Source: Chrysomallon squamiferum
Lineage: Eukaryota; Mollusca; Gastropoda; Neomphalida; Peltospiridae
Direction: 5' to 3'
NCBI GenBank assembly: GCA_012295275.1
Contig: CM022678.1
Coordinates: 19,144,176-19,208,175, forward strand
DNA: 64,000 nt
The notes under the pieces were generated by a model. It saw only the letters and a list, made by a program, of their open reading frames with translations. It made no database searches and was not told the origin of the DNA. Shown here in pieces: positions 25,696-37,425 of this stretch. The stretch's first letter is position 1. Each line of letters begins with the position of its first letter. The position numbers and the translations under genes are program-made.

Positions 25696-27810
25696 CGGTT
25701 AAAAGAATATATCATCATTACTCCTCGTCAGTTTAATAAAAAAATAAAAGATCAAACATATTTTTAGAAAATATTTTTACTTCAGAAAACAGCTACGGAT
25801 GATGACATTTCCCTTGAAAAGAGACTGGAATCGTTTCCTCACTCCTTTCATCTTACAGATCTCATGTACTGCTCAAAACAGCATAGAGAAAAAGTTCTTG
25901 AAAAGTTACAACGAGAACAACAAGAAGAGAAACGCAGTTTGATGGAAAGAAATCGAGACAATTTTATTTCCTTCCTGCTGTTTTTGCTAGGAGATCGAGA
26001 TATGGGAATCGAGATAAATTTAAAAGTCTGTCATCGAGACCCTAGAAACATTGTAGCTCGTGCAAACCGTGTGCGATTTCTGCAGAAAGAGGACGACCGT
26101 TCTGCTGAATCAGAATTAATCGAACTGGAAAACCTGGAGGGAGACTTTGACAGAATGCGTGCTGTAGCTGAAGCTGAACTTGCTTATTGCTACGCTAGGA
26201 TCTCGACTGCTTCTTATCCAAAGGCTCTGGAGTTGTACAGAAAAGTAAATGAAAAATATGAAGAATACCAATGGAAATTTGGAGAGGGTCTAACACTTAG
26301 GCGATCTCTGTCCGCTCAAAGTTACTCAATTCAGTCAGGTGTGGATGTCGTTGAACTCGCTGTTAGATGCTGTAAACTGCTACAAGAAGTCAGCAGTAAA
26401 GGACCAGAACCATTGAATGCCATGGCGTATGCCGAGCTTGGGGATTTAGCGAAACGGCTTGAATTTGGATGGACTCCATTTGAAGAAACTGAGCTCGTAG
26501 AAGCGGTGCAACTACAAACTGAGCTGCTTTCACCTGAGAAATATTTCGAGAAAGCTCTTGATTTAGGCAAACACATCCCCTTTGTGCTTGCTAGGTGCGG
26601 TCAGCAATTGGGAAAAGTTCTTCTGGGAAAATGGAACCAAGAAAGGAACAGGACAACATTTGAGCGTGCGATCGATAATTTAAAACAGGCAGTTGAAATC
26701 ACACACGGTGAAAATTTTGATGCGGGACTTGACTTGGCTTCCGCTTACATCACTAATAAATTCTTTGAAGCTGCTGAATCCGTCTTAAGAGATGTAATAG
26801 AAGGAGCGGAAAGTGATACCAATCCGTTCGAAAAGGTTTTTGCTATAAAGAAATTGTCTAATATCTGTTTTGAAAAAAGTAAAAATTTGAGACTTTCTCC
26901 AGGTGAACAGGGTCAGCTGAAGATAGAAGAAATAAACTACAAAATTCTTGCTATAGAAGCTTCTGCTTCAGAAGTGCTGTACAAATATCACACTCATTTT
27001 AGAACGGTAACTGATTTGCTGAAGCAAACGGATGGTCCACGTGGAGTAGAAATACCGTGGGAAGTTAAAAGGTCTACAGTATGATCAGAAAATTCGCATC
27101 TTCTCTACCGATTGATGAGAAGATTCAAAACCGAAATGTGGGTTCGGAGGACTGGATTGGAATTACAGAGAAATATCTCAATCGAGAAGAATACCAAAAG
27201 GCCAGACTTTGTGTAAGTCTGCTGCAGGGTACACAAAAAGCTGATTATATTCCTTTTTCTCTTGTCAATAGAGTTTACCTGAAAACAGCAGAGCACACTT
27301 TATCAAGAGGCCAGTCTCCGAGTAAAGCTTGGTCTTGTTTCAGAAGGATTTTTACGTTCTATTAGAAAACAAACAAAGAAGATGAAATAAACGGTGCTGA
27401 TATCATGATTCTGCATGACAAAGACGACGGGGAAATATCTCAGATTTCAGTGAAGATTCAAAAAATTCAAGAAAACTATACCGGTCTAAAAATCACAAGA
27501 AATGATGAACTTGCCTTTGTGGAAATGGATGATATCTCTTTTTACTAACAACTGATGCCTCTTATTCGATGCGTTGTTGTAGTTGTTAATTCGGATACGC
27601 CAAGCGCACACTGGAAACAGGTTATTGATTTGGCAATAGCAACTGCTACGAAAAATGAGAAGATGATGATTGTGTGCTTGAAATCCGGAGAGACTCACCG
27701 TGTGACTGAACTGAATGATTTCAAAACAGGAAAAACTCCACCAGACGAAGCAGACGAAAAAGCTGCTGAAAACCTTTCCGCTTCTTGTTAACGCTGACGT
27801 CAATTTGTAA
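25357..27810 (+). pseudogene. Copy D: TPR-TIR gene, decayed
   Basis: Exon 1 is 25357-25423 (MTTRIEQSTTSI..., three bases longer, donor tggtg|gtgaga). Exon 2 starts at 25793 after 'aaaacag'. The first 400 codons of exon 2 are open, with an in-frame loss of about 28 residues near 26610 that removes one TPR helix pair. Lesions: a 1-nt deletion near 27070; TAC to TAG at 27363-27365; GAA to TAA at 27546-27548; and a deletion near 27768 that shifts the last codons to a stop at 27789. The family stop is at 27808-27810. The AG before the start codon in A, B, C and F is ACG here, so a 5'UTR splice site is probably lost too. A GA tract lies in the intron. The TIR-like region is still recognisable (MPLIRCVVVVVNS). 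Confidence 0.87.
25541..25692. repeat. (GA)n microsatellite in intron of copy D
   Basis: GA tract of roughly 90 bases (25610-25692) with a shorter GA run at about 25545-25560. A GA tract also lies at the matching place in remnant E (33340-33438). Confidence 0.92.
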
Positions 27811-28226
27811 ATTTGGGAATTTACAAATCCGAACAAGAATTTGAAATGAACTGCATGGATTTTTTAACTTTAGAAACCAAACTATACTACCATTACTAGT
27901 AATAATAATAATAATAGTTATATGAAGTCAAAAACAACGACAACAACAACAATAACACTAATAATTATAGTTATATCAGGAACCCTACTCCAAATTTGTG
28001 TTATCTAAAGCTTTAGAAGGACGCTATGAAAACCACTGCTTCTCTCTAATATGATATGATATGATATACATGCATACGAGCGTACATTAATATATATATA
28101 TGTATATATATAATATTGTGTTTGTGTCTTCTTATCTATCTATATATCTATGTATAGTTATTCTAGGAATAAAATGTTATATCTATTTCTGTTGGTTTTT
28201 CTCGTGTGTTTTTTTTGTGTATATGG

Positions 28227-28261
<35 letters not shown>

Positions 28262-28440
28262 TGGGTGTGTGAATGCGTTTGTGTGTAAATTTTGTCTACA
28301 AGCGATAACATCTTTTTAATACGAATGGTTTTTGATATGTTTGTAATTTAGAACTGGAAGTGTAAGCCGAGTAAATTCAAATTGTTTTTGTTTGAAGAGC
28401 TTTGTGTGAACTTACATTCATCAGGTGATTGTTGGTTCTT
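27811..28440 (+). repeat. U3 flank of copy D, with polyadenylation signal
   Basis: Short diverged U3: AAT tract near 27900, an AATAAA at 28168-28173, a GT tract (28228-28292), then 'gaagagctttgtgtgaa', which closes U3 in the other copies. Confidence 0.65.
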
Positions 28441-30600
28441 TCTTGATTGCATCGATATTTTTTTTATTTAATATTAGTATTGTTATTCTTTCTGTATAAA
28501 CTATAGTCAATTTCAAGGCTTCACTCTTTATTTTTATAAATACGTATTATTAGTTATATATAAATATGTCTGTATGCATTTTTTTAAAATTCCTTTCAAT
28601 TTTACAGCTTGGTGAAATCAGCTTTATCAAACAGCAAGAACAATCAACGGGTATATCTGTATACACCAGTATTTTGGAATAATACTTCTAGTTGCCACTA
28701 ACATTATTGATCCATCTAGTGCGTGTTACTTTCCCTACCCGTTTATTTGAAACATTCAGAGTCCAGTCTTATTATAGAGAGTGGACATGCAGATACTGTA
28801 AGTGCAATGAAAACATAAATTGTGATAAGTTCAAATGTTTACTTCCTGGAGACTGAAGATCGGCATAATTGGCACGGAAATCGTACAATAAAATCTAACA
28901 AAATAAAACAAAAACAGTGAAAATAAGTAAAGATATCACAGGCTCAAATTGAAAATTACAAAATATAAACATATAAACAATTCATCTGTAACTAGTACAA
29001 GTCAGAATTACTGAGATGTTGAATACGTAATAATAGATTAGGTTACAGTACGAGCAGCAGCCTTTGATACGACACACGTGCTATTCTGTTAGGCTCTCGA
29101 AACCACGATCTACACACAAAGAAAGGGCGATAAAGTTCAAGTAATACACATAAATGTACGTAAACCAGATTACATTAGAGAGGATCGGAACGTGCAAAGT
29201 CTTTAACGTATCCAGTTCATTAAGCTATTCACATATATAAAGACAGAAATATACATTTGAATTATCTCATATTGATAATAAGGAAACGCCAGACATTAAT
29301 AAATAAACGGTACTAATTGAAATATCTTTAAAATTTGGCAAACAAATATTTTTTTCCAAAGTTAATACTGAAGATTGTACCTGTGTTCGGGTGTAACATG
29401 TACGTTTACTATTATCAGAAATACTGGGTGACATGTTATATATCGGTATCAAAGCAACTAGTTAGCCATACGTTTTGTCCCAGGTGCGAATAATGGTGTG
29501 ATGGTAAACTACTTAACACTGAGTGATCGTGTTTCAGTGTATTTGACAATAAAACATATTAAGAATTTTAACACTGCCTGACATATACTGGCAAATAAAC
29601 AAAGGTGTACTTTGTACGTGAATACTTCAATGTGCGTGACTGATTTTTGTTTTTATTTCGAATTTAACTTCTCAGAGAATCAGCGCTACATTTAAACGTA
29701 CCCGACCTAAGTTGTTGAAGTCCTGAAAGCCATGTTTGACATGAAATGAAATATACTGGAGCTGATTAGAAAATATATTTTAATCCTGTGCATGCTATTT
29801 ACAACGTATCCGCAAAAAGAAAAAAAATGAAGACGCAAGTAGTTTTGACGGATATGATCTCCGGAAGCTGAAAGTAAAACAAAATGTCGATATTACGAAC
29901 CACGTTTAATTTCCATATTAGGAACGAATATACAGCCTGCATCCTTCCAAATAACTCACTCTTGAGTAGCCACAACATCTTTGTAAATGTGTAAATATGT
30001 AATACGGGCATACAGTCATTATTGTGTTTATACTGTTGTCTTGCGATAATGCTATAACCGTATTTTTTTTGACAAAAATCATTGCTTATAGGGCTTTTAT
30101 TGTTGTTGTTGTTGTTGTTATTGTTATTATTATTATTGTTGTTGTTTTGTTGTTGCTGTTGTTTTTGTTCTTGTTATTTTTAGCCGTGGTAAACCTCCGT
30201 GCAATTGAAAACCACGCAATAATCCACCCCTGAAACGAAATCTGAACAAGGAACATACTTCATACAGAGAGACGGGTGGACCTTTAATTTGACCTGAATA
30301 AGAACAATTCCAACAGTTTATTCAAGTAATCACAAACACCCAGTGTTTATCTTATTCCTTTTCTAACTGCACGAAAATTAGTCATATGTACTTACAGTTT
30401 GTTTTATCACGTTCGCGAAACAGCTAAGTCTAATAAGCTTTCAAAGTTACCATTAAACTATAAATATACATGGTCATTGTATTGACATGCACTATTATCA
30501 AAAATGTGCAAACGAAAGAACACATTCAAAATTCTGCATAGCACAAAAGAAAGAATTTTACGAAATTTGATTCTAAGATTTGTTTCAACCAGTAAAATTT
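28441..30600 (+). repeat. Far-upstream block Y without its own gene
   Basis: Parallels 15340-17215: a 43-nt exon-like element (28608-28650), 'caaatgtttacttcctgg', 'ccagttcattaagctattca' and 'gggtgtaacatg'. It ends near an AAT tract (30627-30683). No gene follows directly; an orphan U3 does. Confidence 0.65.
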
Positions 30601-30626
30601 GGATTTCATAATAAATGTTGGAATTA

Positions 30627-30681
<55 letters not shown>

Positions 30682-30689
30682 TAAAAAAT

Positions 30690-31254
30690 AAAATTAAAAA
30701 TTAAAATTAAATTAAGAAGGCGTCATGATCAGACCAATCACGAGTTCCACATAAAATGTATTTGTTTAAATTTAAAAATGTTAATTATAATATAGTATAG
30801 TATAATATAATATATGTTTTTGTATATCTGTGTGTCTATATCTATATGCAAAGTAATTCTACTTGAATAAAATGCTGATTTAGAGAATCCTTTACTGTTT
30901 TTATTGTTTTGTCTGTAATTGTGGCTCCAGGTCAGTGAATTCTTTCACTGATAAAATCTTTGTATGTGAATAGTTTTGGGTAATTTTGTAATTTAGAGTT
31001 GGAGGAGTTAGAAGTCTTATTTTTATATAAACAGCTTTGTGTGAGGTTAGTGTCATCATGTGAAATGTCTACACCAACCCTTTGACTTTTTCAGCTTCAA
31101 TTACTTTATAATAATAATAATAATAATAATAACAACAACAACAACAACAACAACAACAATAATTCATAATAATAATAATAGTAATAATAACAATAATAAT
31201 AGCAACAACAATAAAAATTCATAATAATAATAGTAGTAGTAATAATAGTAATAA
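30690..31254 (+). repeat. Orphan U3 flank (ghost of a lost gene copy)
   Basis: Contains 'atatgtttttgtatatctg', AATAAA at 30866-30871, 'gtaatttagagttgga' and 'agctttgtgtgag', the same order as the 3' flanks of A, F and G. No coding exon precedes it. Confidence 0.65.
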
Positions 31255-31445
31255 TAATATAACGAAGAAGAAATAGAAAACAACAATAAAATTGACAACA
31301 ACAAGGACCAGAACGGCAACAAGAACAATAAAATGTAAGACAGTTACTACCATTATATACTGACATGAACAAAAGAAGAAGAATCTGGTGAAAATGAATT
31401 TAATTTAAAATTGAAAATAAAATTTCATATTTCAATTTCTTTCTA

Positions 31446-31525
<80 letters not shown>

Positions 31526-31925
31526 CATAACAATAACAACAATAACAACAATAATAAAATATATTATTAAAAAAATATAAAACTAATAATAGAAATAGAA
31601 ATATCACATGATCAGTTTGATCTGGAAAAAGACAAGAACGGCAACAAAAACAATAAAATGTAAGACAATTACTACCATTATATAATGACACGAACAAAGG
31701 AAGGATAATCAGATGAAAATGAATTTAATTTAAATTGAAAAAAATCATATTTAAATTTCTTTCTAATTAATAATAATAATAATAGTAATAATAATCATGA
31801 TAATAATAATGATAAAATATATAATTTCTACTATTACATATTGACATAAACAAAGGAAGAATAATAAGGTGAAAATGAATTTAATTTAAATTTTAAATTA
31901 GTTTTCATATTTAAATTTGTTTTTA

Positions 31926-31935
<10 letters not shown>
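31255..31935 (+). repeat. Three tandem partial copies of a U3 segment
   Basis: A segment with 'gaagaagaaatagaaaac', 'ataaaatgtaagac', 'gtgaaaatgaatttaattta' and an AAT tract occurs at about 31255-31500, 31590-31800 and, shortened, 31810-31970. It occurs once after A, F and G. Confidence 0.65.
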
Positions 31936-31956
<21 letters not shown>

Positions 31957-32039
31957 GTAATAATAATAATTATTATTATTATTATTATTATAGCAATAAC
32001 AATAACAACAATAATAAAATATATTATTATAAAAATATA

Positions 32040-32760
32040 AAACTTAAGAAAAACCCAGTATTTTATTGTTTTAGCAATTTGATTATAAAATGTCCGGGCA
32101 TGATAACCTAAGAAGCAAGTACATATTATAAGGAGGTGTTGTCGTGAATGTGTTTATACTGTTGTCAGGAGAAGAGGTCATACACACCTTATATAGATTG
32201 TTTATCTACTCTTACTGTGTTGACTGTTCTAATTTCAATATAGAAAGTAGACACCTGATTTATATTACATTGAAAAACTAAAGCTATCACAATTACTTAA
32301 ACAATAATAAACAAATAAATCAAGTTTTACAGATATATGAGGCAAACATTTGTTTATTACTATAATAATTATTATTTTATTTTATTTTTTATTTTTTTGG
32401 ATTTTTTTGTTTTGGATTTTAAGATGAGGATCCAATTGATTTCGCTGAATAGTGGCTGACTCAGACTATGCTAAACATGCTAAACACTACATATCTTTGA
32501 TTCCTGAAAATAATACAAAAAGAAAGAAAAAAAATCTACTAACAAATATTTCTTATATCTTCTGGGTCTGTTCACTCGCTATATTTATCGCAGATCTCAG
32601 TGACCTAATTTCATACACGTGTTTCTGTTTCTATGCTGTTATATATCGGCTGATAAGTGCGCTATGTTTACGTCACGTAGGCTGATAAATGTAAAGAAGA
32701 GTACGGAGCTGTTGGGAATACCCAGGTAAAAGCTAGACATACTTCATTTGTTTATTTATT
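32040..32760 (+). repeat. Near-upstream block Z of remnant E
   Basis: Matches 41980-42780 and 43210-43940: 'gcatgataaccta', 'ttgtttatctac', 'aagtagacacctgatttat', then 'cttatatcttctgg' and 'atatcggctgataag'. A 77-codon frame at 32452 arises in this non-coding block. Confidence 0.7.
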
Positions 32761-33352
32761 TATTATTCATTTTGTTACTGAAAAATAATAATAAAATAAA
32801 ATAAAAAATGTAATTTTCTTCTTCTTCTCATTAGTTTAAAAAAAAAAAATTCTCGATGGCTTTTGCAAACGTAAGGTTTCAAATAATAATAATAATAATA
32901 ATATTAATAATAATATTAATAATAACGCTTTCACAAATGTGACATGAAATACATAATTTAATGTTATTGTTTTTGTGAGTGTGTGCGTTCGTATGTGTGT
33001 ATTTATATTCTACCTAATTTATTTATTTATTTATTATCCTTTTATCTTATAGAAAAAAAACATTCCTTTTCTTCTTATTTTTCTTTTTCTTTTTGTTTTT
33101 CTGTCCTTTCCAAAAGTATGGTTTCAAATAACAATAACAATAACAACAACAACAACAACAACAACAATAATAACAACAATAACAATAATAATAATAATAA
33201 GAAGAAAACTAATGACTCAGAGCAGACAGATTTTTGTTAGGCCAAGAGAAATGTACAATTGAGCCAAAACATACAAACTGAAATCTACACAAAAAAAAAA
33301 CACAACTACAGACACACAGACACACTTATATAAAACGACAGAGAGAGAAAGA

Positions 33353-33441
<89 letters not shown>

Positions 33442-33455
33442 CATATTTTTTGAAA
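32761..33455. other. Low-complexity region before remnant E
   Basis: AAT tract (32882-32930), AAC/AAT tract (33128-33200) and a GA tract (33340-33438). The GA tract and the following 'gaaaatatcttttttcag' match the end of the intron in copy D. Confidence 0.7.
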
Positions 33456-33617
33456 ATATCTTTTTTCAGTGAACGTTCCTTCACCAATTTTTTTATTATA
33501 TGTCATTAAAATATAATAATAATAAAAAAGTAAAACTTTCTTATATCCAATTTTAGTAATCAGTTATTATTTTCGCCGATATTCCTTGATTATCGCCGAT
33601 TTTCTGATTTATTGTTA

Positions 33618-33652
<35 letters not shown>

Positions 33653-34193
33653 GTTACCTGAATAGTGCAAGAACATATCTTATCAACAGGCAAGTCAACT
33701 AGTAAAGTTTGGTCTTTTTTCCGAAGGATTTTCACGTTCTATTACAAAACGAACAAAGAAGATGAAACAAATAATGCTGCTGATATCATGATTCTCCGTG
33801 ACAAAGACGACTGCAATACATCACACATTACAATGAAGATTGAGGAAAATCGGGAAAAAAATGCTGTTCTCGAAGTCACGAGAAATGATGACCTTGCGTT
33901 TGATGCAGCGGATAAAATGTGTTCTTTTAAACACATAATGCCTCTTACTCGATGCATTGTTGTTGTTGTTAATTCCGATACGCCAAACACACACTGGAAA
34001 CAGGTCTTTGATTTGGCGATAGCCAGTGCTACAAAAAAGTGAGAAGATGATGGTTGTATGCTTGAAATCAGTAGAGACTCACCAAGTCACGGAACTGAGT
34101 GGTTTCTAAACAGGACATGCAGAAAAGAAAACTGAAGTACTCTGGCTATTGGAAACGTTTCCACTTCTTGTTAATGGTGATGTCAGTTTGTAA
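33456..34193 (+). pseudogene. Remnant E: intron end joined to TIR-like end
   Basis: After the intron-like acceptor (cttttttcag at about 33468) the coding part resumes only near 33652, following a run of about 27 A, at the segment that reads YLKTAQHIL in C. The N-terminal and TPR regions are missing. The open stretch 33665-34042 gives FRRIFTFYYKTNKED, ADIMILRDKDD, TRNDDLAF and HWKQVFDLAIA, so the TIR-like part is recognisable. A 1-nt insertion near 34035 makes a stop at 34040, and the last part up to the family stop (34191-34193) is out of frame and rearranged. It is an internally deleted genomic copy, not a retrocopy, because the A run is upstream and intron sequence is kept. It has no plausible start codon. 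Confidence 0.85.
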
Positions 34194-35620
34194 ATTGACA
34201 AAGGACTGACAAGAATGTGAAGAGAACTGATAAGTCTAAAAGGTGTAAGAAGAATTTCTCATTTCTAATTTTTATAAACCAATGTAGTATTAGTAGTATA
34301 AGTAGTAGTAATAGTAGTGGTTGTAATAGTAGCAGTAGTTTTAGTAGTAGTTGTTGTTGTTACTGTAGTTGTATCTGTTATAGTAGTTACAAAAGTAGTA
34401 ATAATAATAGCACAATTCCACAAGAAATAACCTAGCCAGTTCATTAAGCTATTAACATACATAAAAGTAGAAACAAATATTTAAATTATCTCATATTAAT
34501 AATAAGTAAATAACCCCGAGGTTAACTTCAATAAATAAACAGTACCTCAGGAAATATATTTTGTTAATAAAGAAATGTTGCCAAGGTTAATATTAATTAT
34601 TGATATCTGTCTTTAGAGCACAAAAGTACGTTTACAAAACTTCACTGGTAAATTTGTTCTGTGAAAAGAAATACTATGTGATGTGAATAGTCATATATCC
34701 ATACTGAAAGATTTAGCTAATCAATAATTTTTTATGATTTATATCTATTAGGTAGCTGATCGTAGATTCTAAATAGACTGGCTAACGAATCACGCACGAA
34801 TATTTTCCTAAGATCATGATGATCACGTGACTACAATAATACCGCAGTCTGGTCACTCGACACTCAGGTCAACTCGACATGTCGGTAATAAAATGACTTC
34901 ATAAAGGAAGAATTTGTCAAGTTAAATAAGTAAACACAGATAAGACAAGAAATAAATTATGAATTTCTTTAGTAGCATTTTGAGTTCCCTTGACAATAAA
35001 ACATGTTTAGAATTTTAATACCGTGAGACATATACTGACAAATAAACAAAGGTGTACATTGTACGTGCATCGTTCAATGTGGATTCGTTTGGAATTTAAC
35101 TTGTGAGAGAATCAGTGCTACGTTTAGACGTATCTGGACCTAAGCAGTTAAAGTCTTGAAAGTCATCTTTGATGTGAAATGAAATACGTCTTGATAACGA
35201 TAACACTTGTTACGGAGAGACGGGTGGACCTTTAGTTTGGATTCAATAAAAAAAAAACCACAAATACAAACTAACACCAATAGTTTATTCTAGTGTACAT
35301 CAACACCTAATGTTCATCTTTTTATTTTTCTAACTGCAAGAAAATTAGTCATATGTACTTTCAGTTTGTTTAACCACGTTCGCGAAATAACTAAATTTAA
35401 TGAACGTATAAAGTTCCTATAAAATATTAATTTGATAGATGGATAATGTATTGGTATATATTGTTATAAAAGGCGCAAACGAAACAACACACTAAAAATG
35501 CTCCTCAGCTCATAACAAAGAAATTACGTGACTGGCTCGTAAGGTTTGTTAAGACCAGCTAGAATCGGATGACACAAATATAATTTTCTTCGACGCTGGA
35601 ATTGAGTAATAAAACTAGTA
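34194..35620 (+). repeat. Flank of E and far-upstream block Y of copy F
   Basis: AGT-type repeats (34290-34410), then a Y block parallel to 29205-30620 ('ccagttcattaagctatt', 'agtgctacgtttagacgta'). No gene is seen. Confidence 0.6.
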
Positions 35621-35628
35621 ATAGTAGC

Positions 35629-35629
<1 letters not shown>

Positions 35630-35675
<46 letters not shown>

Positions 35676-35715
35676 GTAATAGTAATAATAACAATAAGAA
35701 GAAGAAGAAGAATCA
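35630..35715. repeat. AAT/GAA tract
   Basis: Trinucleotide tract separating the Y and Z blocks upstream of copy F, as in the other copies. Confidence 0.9.
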
Positions 35716-35923
35716 GGCGACATACCTTTTATAGCTTTTAGTCTGATTACCTAGTTTCACCCTACTGATTCTTGAAATTTCAGTAATGAAAGTTGACGGC
35801 TGATTATATATATATATATATGTATACACACACACACACACACACACAAACACACACATAAACCTGAAAGTACAAACATATATACATAAACATATCTATA
35901 TCTATAATTAAATTATTAAGTAA

Positions 35924-36086
35924 TTCAAAAAAATTATATATTTATGTGGAAATCTGATCTCAAGACCTTTCTAATTTTACCGTCCTGTATAAAGAAAGAA
36001 ATAATAAAAATAAATAGAAATAAAATTAGGAAGGTCTTGAGATCAGACTCATCTCCATTTCCACATAAATATATAATTTTTTTGAA
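35924..36086. repeat. Short near-perfect inverted repeat (hairpin)
   Basis: The 56 bases at 35924-35979 are the reverse complement of 36021-36086, apart from one mismatch and a 10-nt bulge, with a 41-nt loop. The right arm is the usual start of a Z block ('aaaattaggaaggtcttgag'), so the left arm is an inverted copy of that start. Confidence 0.85.
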
Positions 36087-36109
36087 ATACTAATAATTAA
36101 AGTTTAATA

Positions 36110-36364
36110 TTTAAAGCTTCACATATTCTGTCACAAGAACTCAGTATTTTATTGTATTAGTACTTTAATAATAAAATGAACTTTGTCCGGGCAAGATAAA
36201 CTATAAAGCACATAGATATAACAAGGAGGTGTGGCCATGAATGCGTTTAGATTGTTGTCATGCCGCAGGTTCATAATATTACCGTATTAGGTGACATCAC
36301 TAATGTAGCTTTCACATTTTATTGTACCGATTCTTGGAATTCCAATAAGGAAAGTAGACACCTG

Positions 36365-36413
<49 letters not shown>

Positions 36414-36983
36414 ACTGAAAAGGTAAAGCTATCATAATTTTTGACTGTTCATTCGAGAGTAAGGACCATACAGCGATAACGTGTAAGTTTGATTTAGCAT
36501 TTGTTATTACTGTATATTTAAGTAATATTTAAATCATTACTTGTACATTAAAATATAAAATTCATTCATGAATTATCTAGTGATATATGTAAATTATAAC
36601 TACCACGAAATGGAATAACCAAACACACAAGAACCCGATGACACAACACATTGTAAAATTTCAGCTTAGTTCAGAAATAATAGGAGCACGTAAATCGATG
36701 CGAATGTTTAATGAAACCAGTAGGATTTTGATATCGTAATTAAACGACACGACTGGAATGTGTTAGGACTTTCAGTTAGGACTGTCACGCGAATATACAC
36801 ACAAACACAAGCGAATACACATACACACACACACAAAATGTGTGTTAGTATAAATAACATAAATATACAAGACAAGCAATTAAATTTTCTCCAAATTTTA
36901 ATCTATGCATCTAGCAGTGGGTTTTAGATCCTTAGGGTCGACGCCTTAGGGTCATTTTCATACCCTTGAAGCATTTGCATCCG

Positions 36984-37027
<44 letters not shown>

Positions 37028-37147
37028 TATTTGTTTGTTTATTTATTTATTTATTTATTATAATAATTAAAAGAAAAGAGAAATTATTATTAAGAAAAAT
37101 ATAATTATTTATTTCTTATTCTTTAATTTTCCAGGTATATGATTTAA
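36110..37147 (+). repeat. Near-upstream block Z of copy F
   Basis: Z block (36130-36500) with an AT tract (36366-36410), then a non-repeated stretch and an ATT tract (36985-37027). No gene is seen. Confidence 0.65.
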
Positions 37148-37222
<75 letters not shown>

Positions 37223-37330
37223 AAGAAGAAGAAGAAGAAGAAGAAGAAGAAGAATAAGAAGAAGAAGGTGAAGAAGAAGAAGAAGAAGAACAAGAAGAGG
37301 AAGAAGAAGAAGACGAAGAAGTACAAGAAC
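37148..37330. repeat. AAT-GAA tract upstream of copy F
   Basis: Long AAT then GAA tract, the counterpart of 1201-1315 before copy A and longer than it. Confidence 0.93.
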
Positions 37331-37425
37331 AAGAAGTGACTGACTTTGGTTACTCCTAGAGATAAGTACAATGGAGAAGCAAAAAGGAATATTAATCAAA
37401 TATTTTGTAACTTTATTTTAGGACG

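Noticed and set aside
33624-34193. Remnant E as a processed retrocopy because of the A run
   Set aside because: The A run is on the 5' side of the coding part and intron-type sequence with an acceptor is kept upstream.
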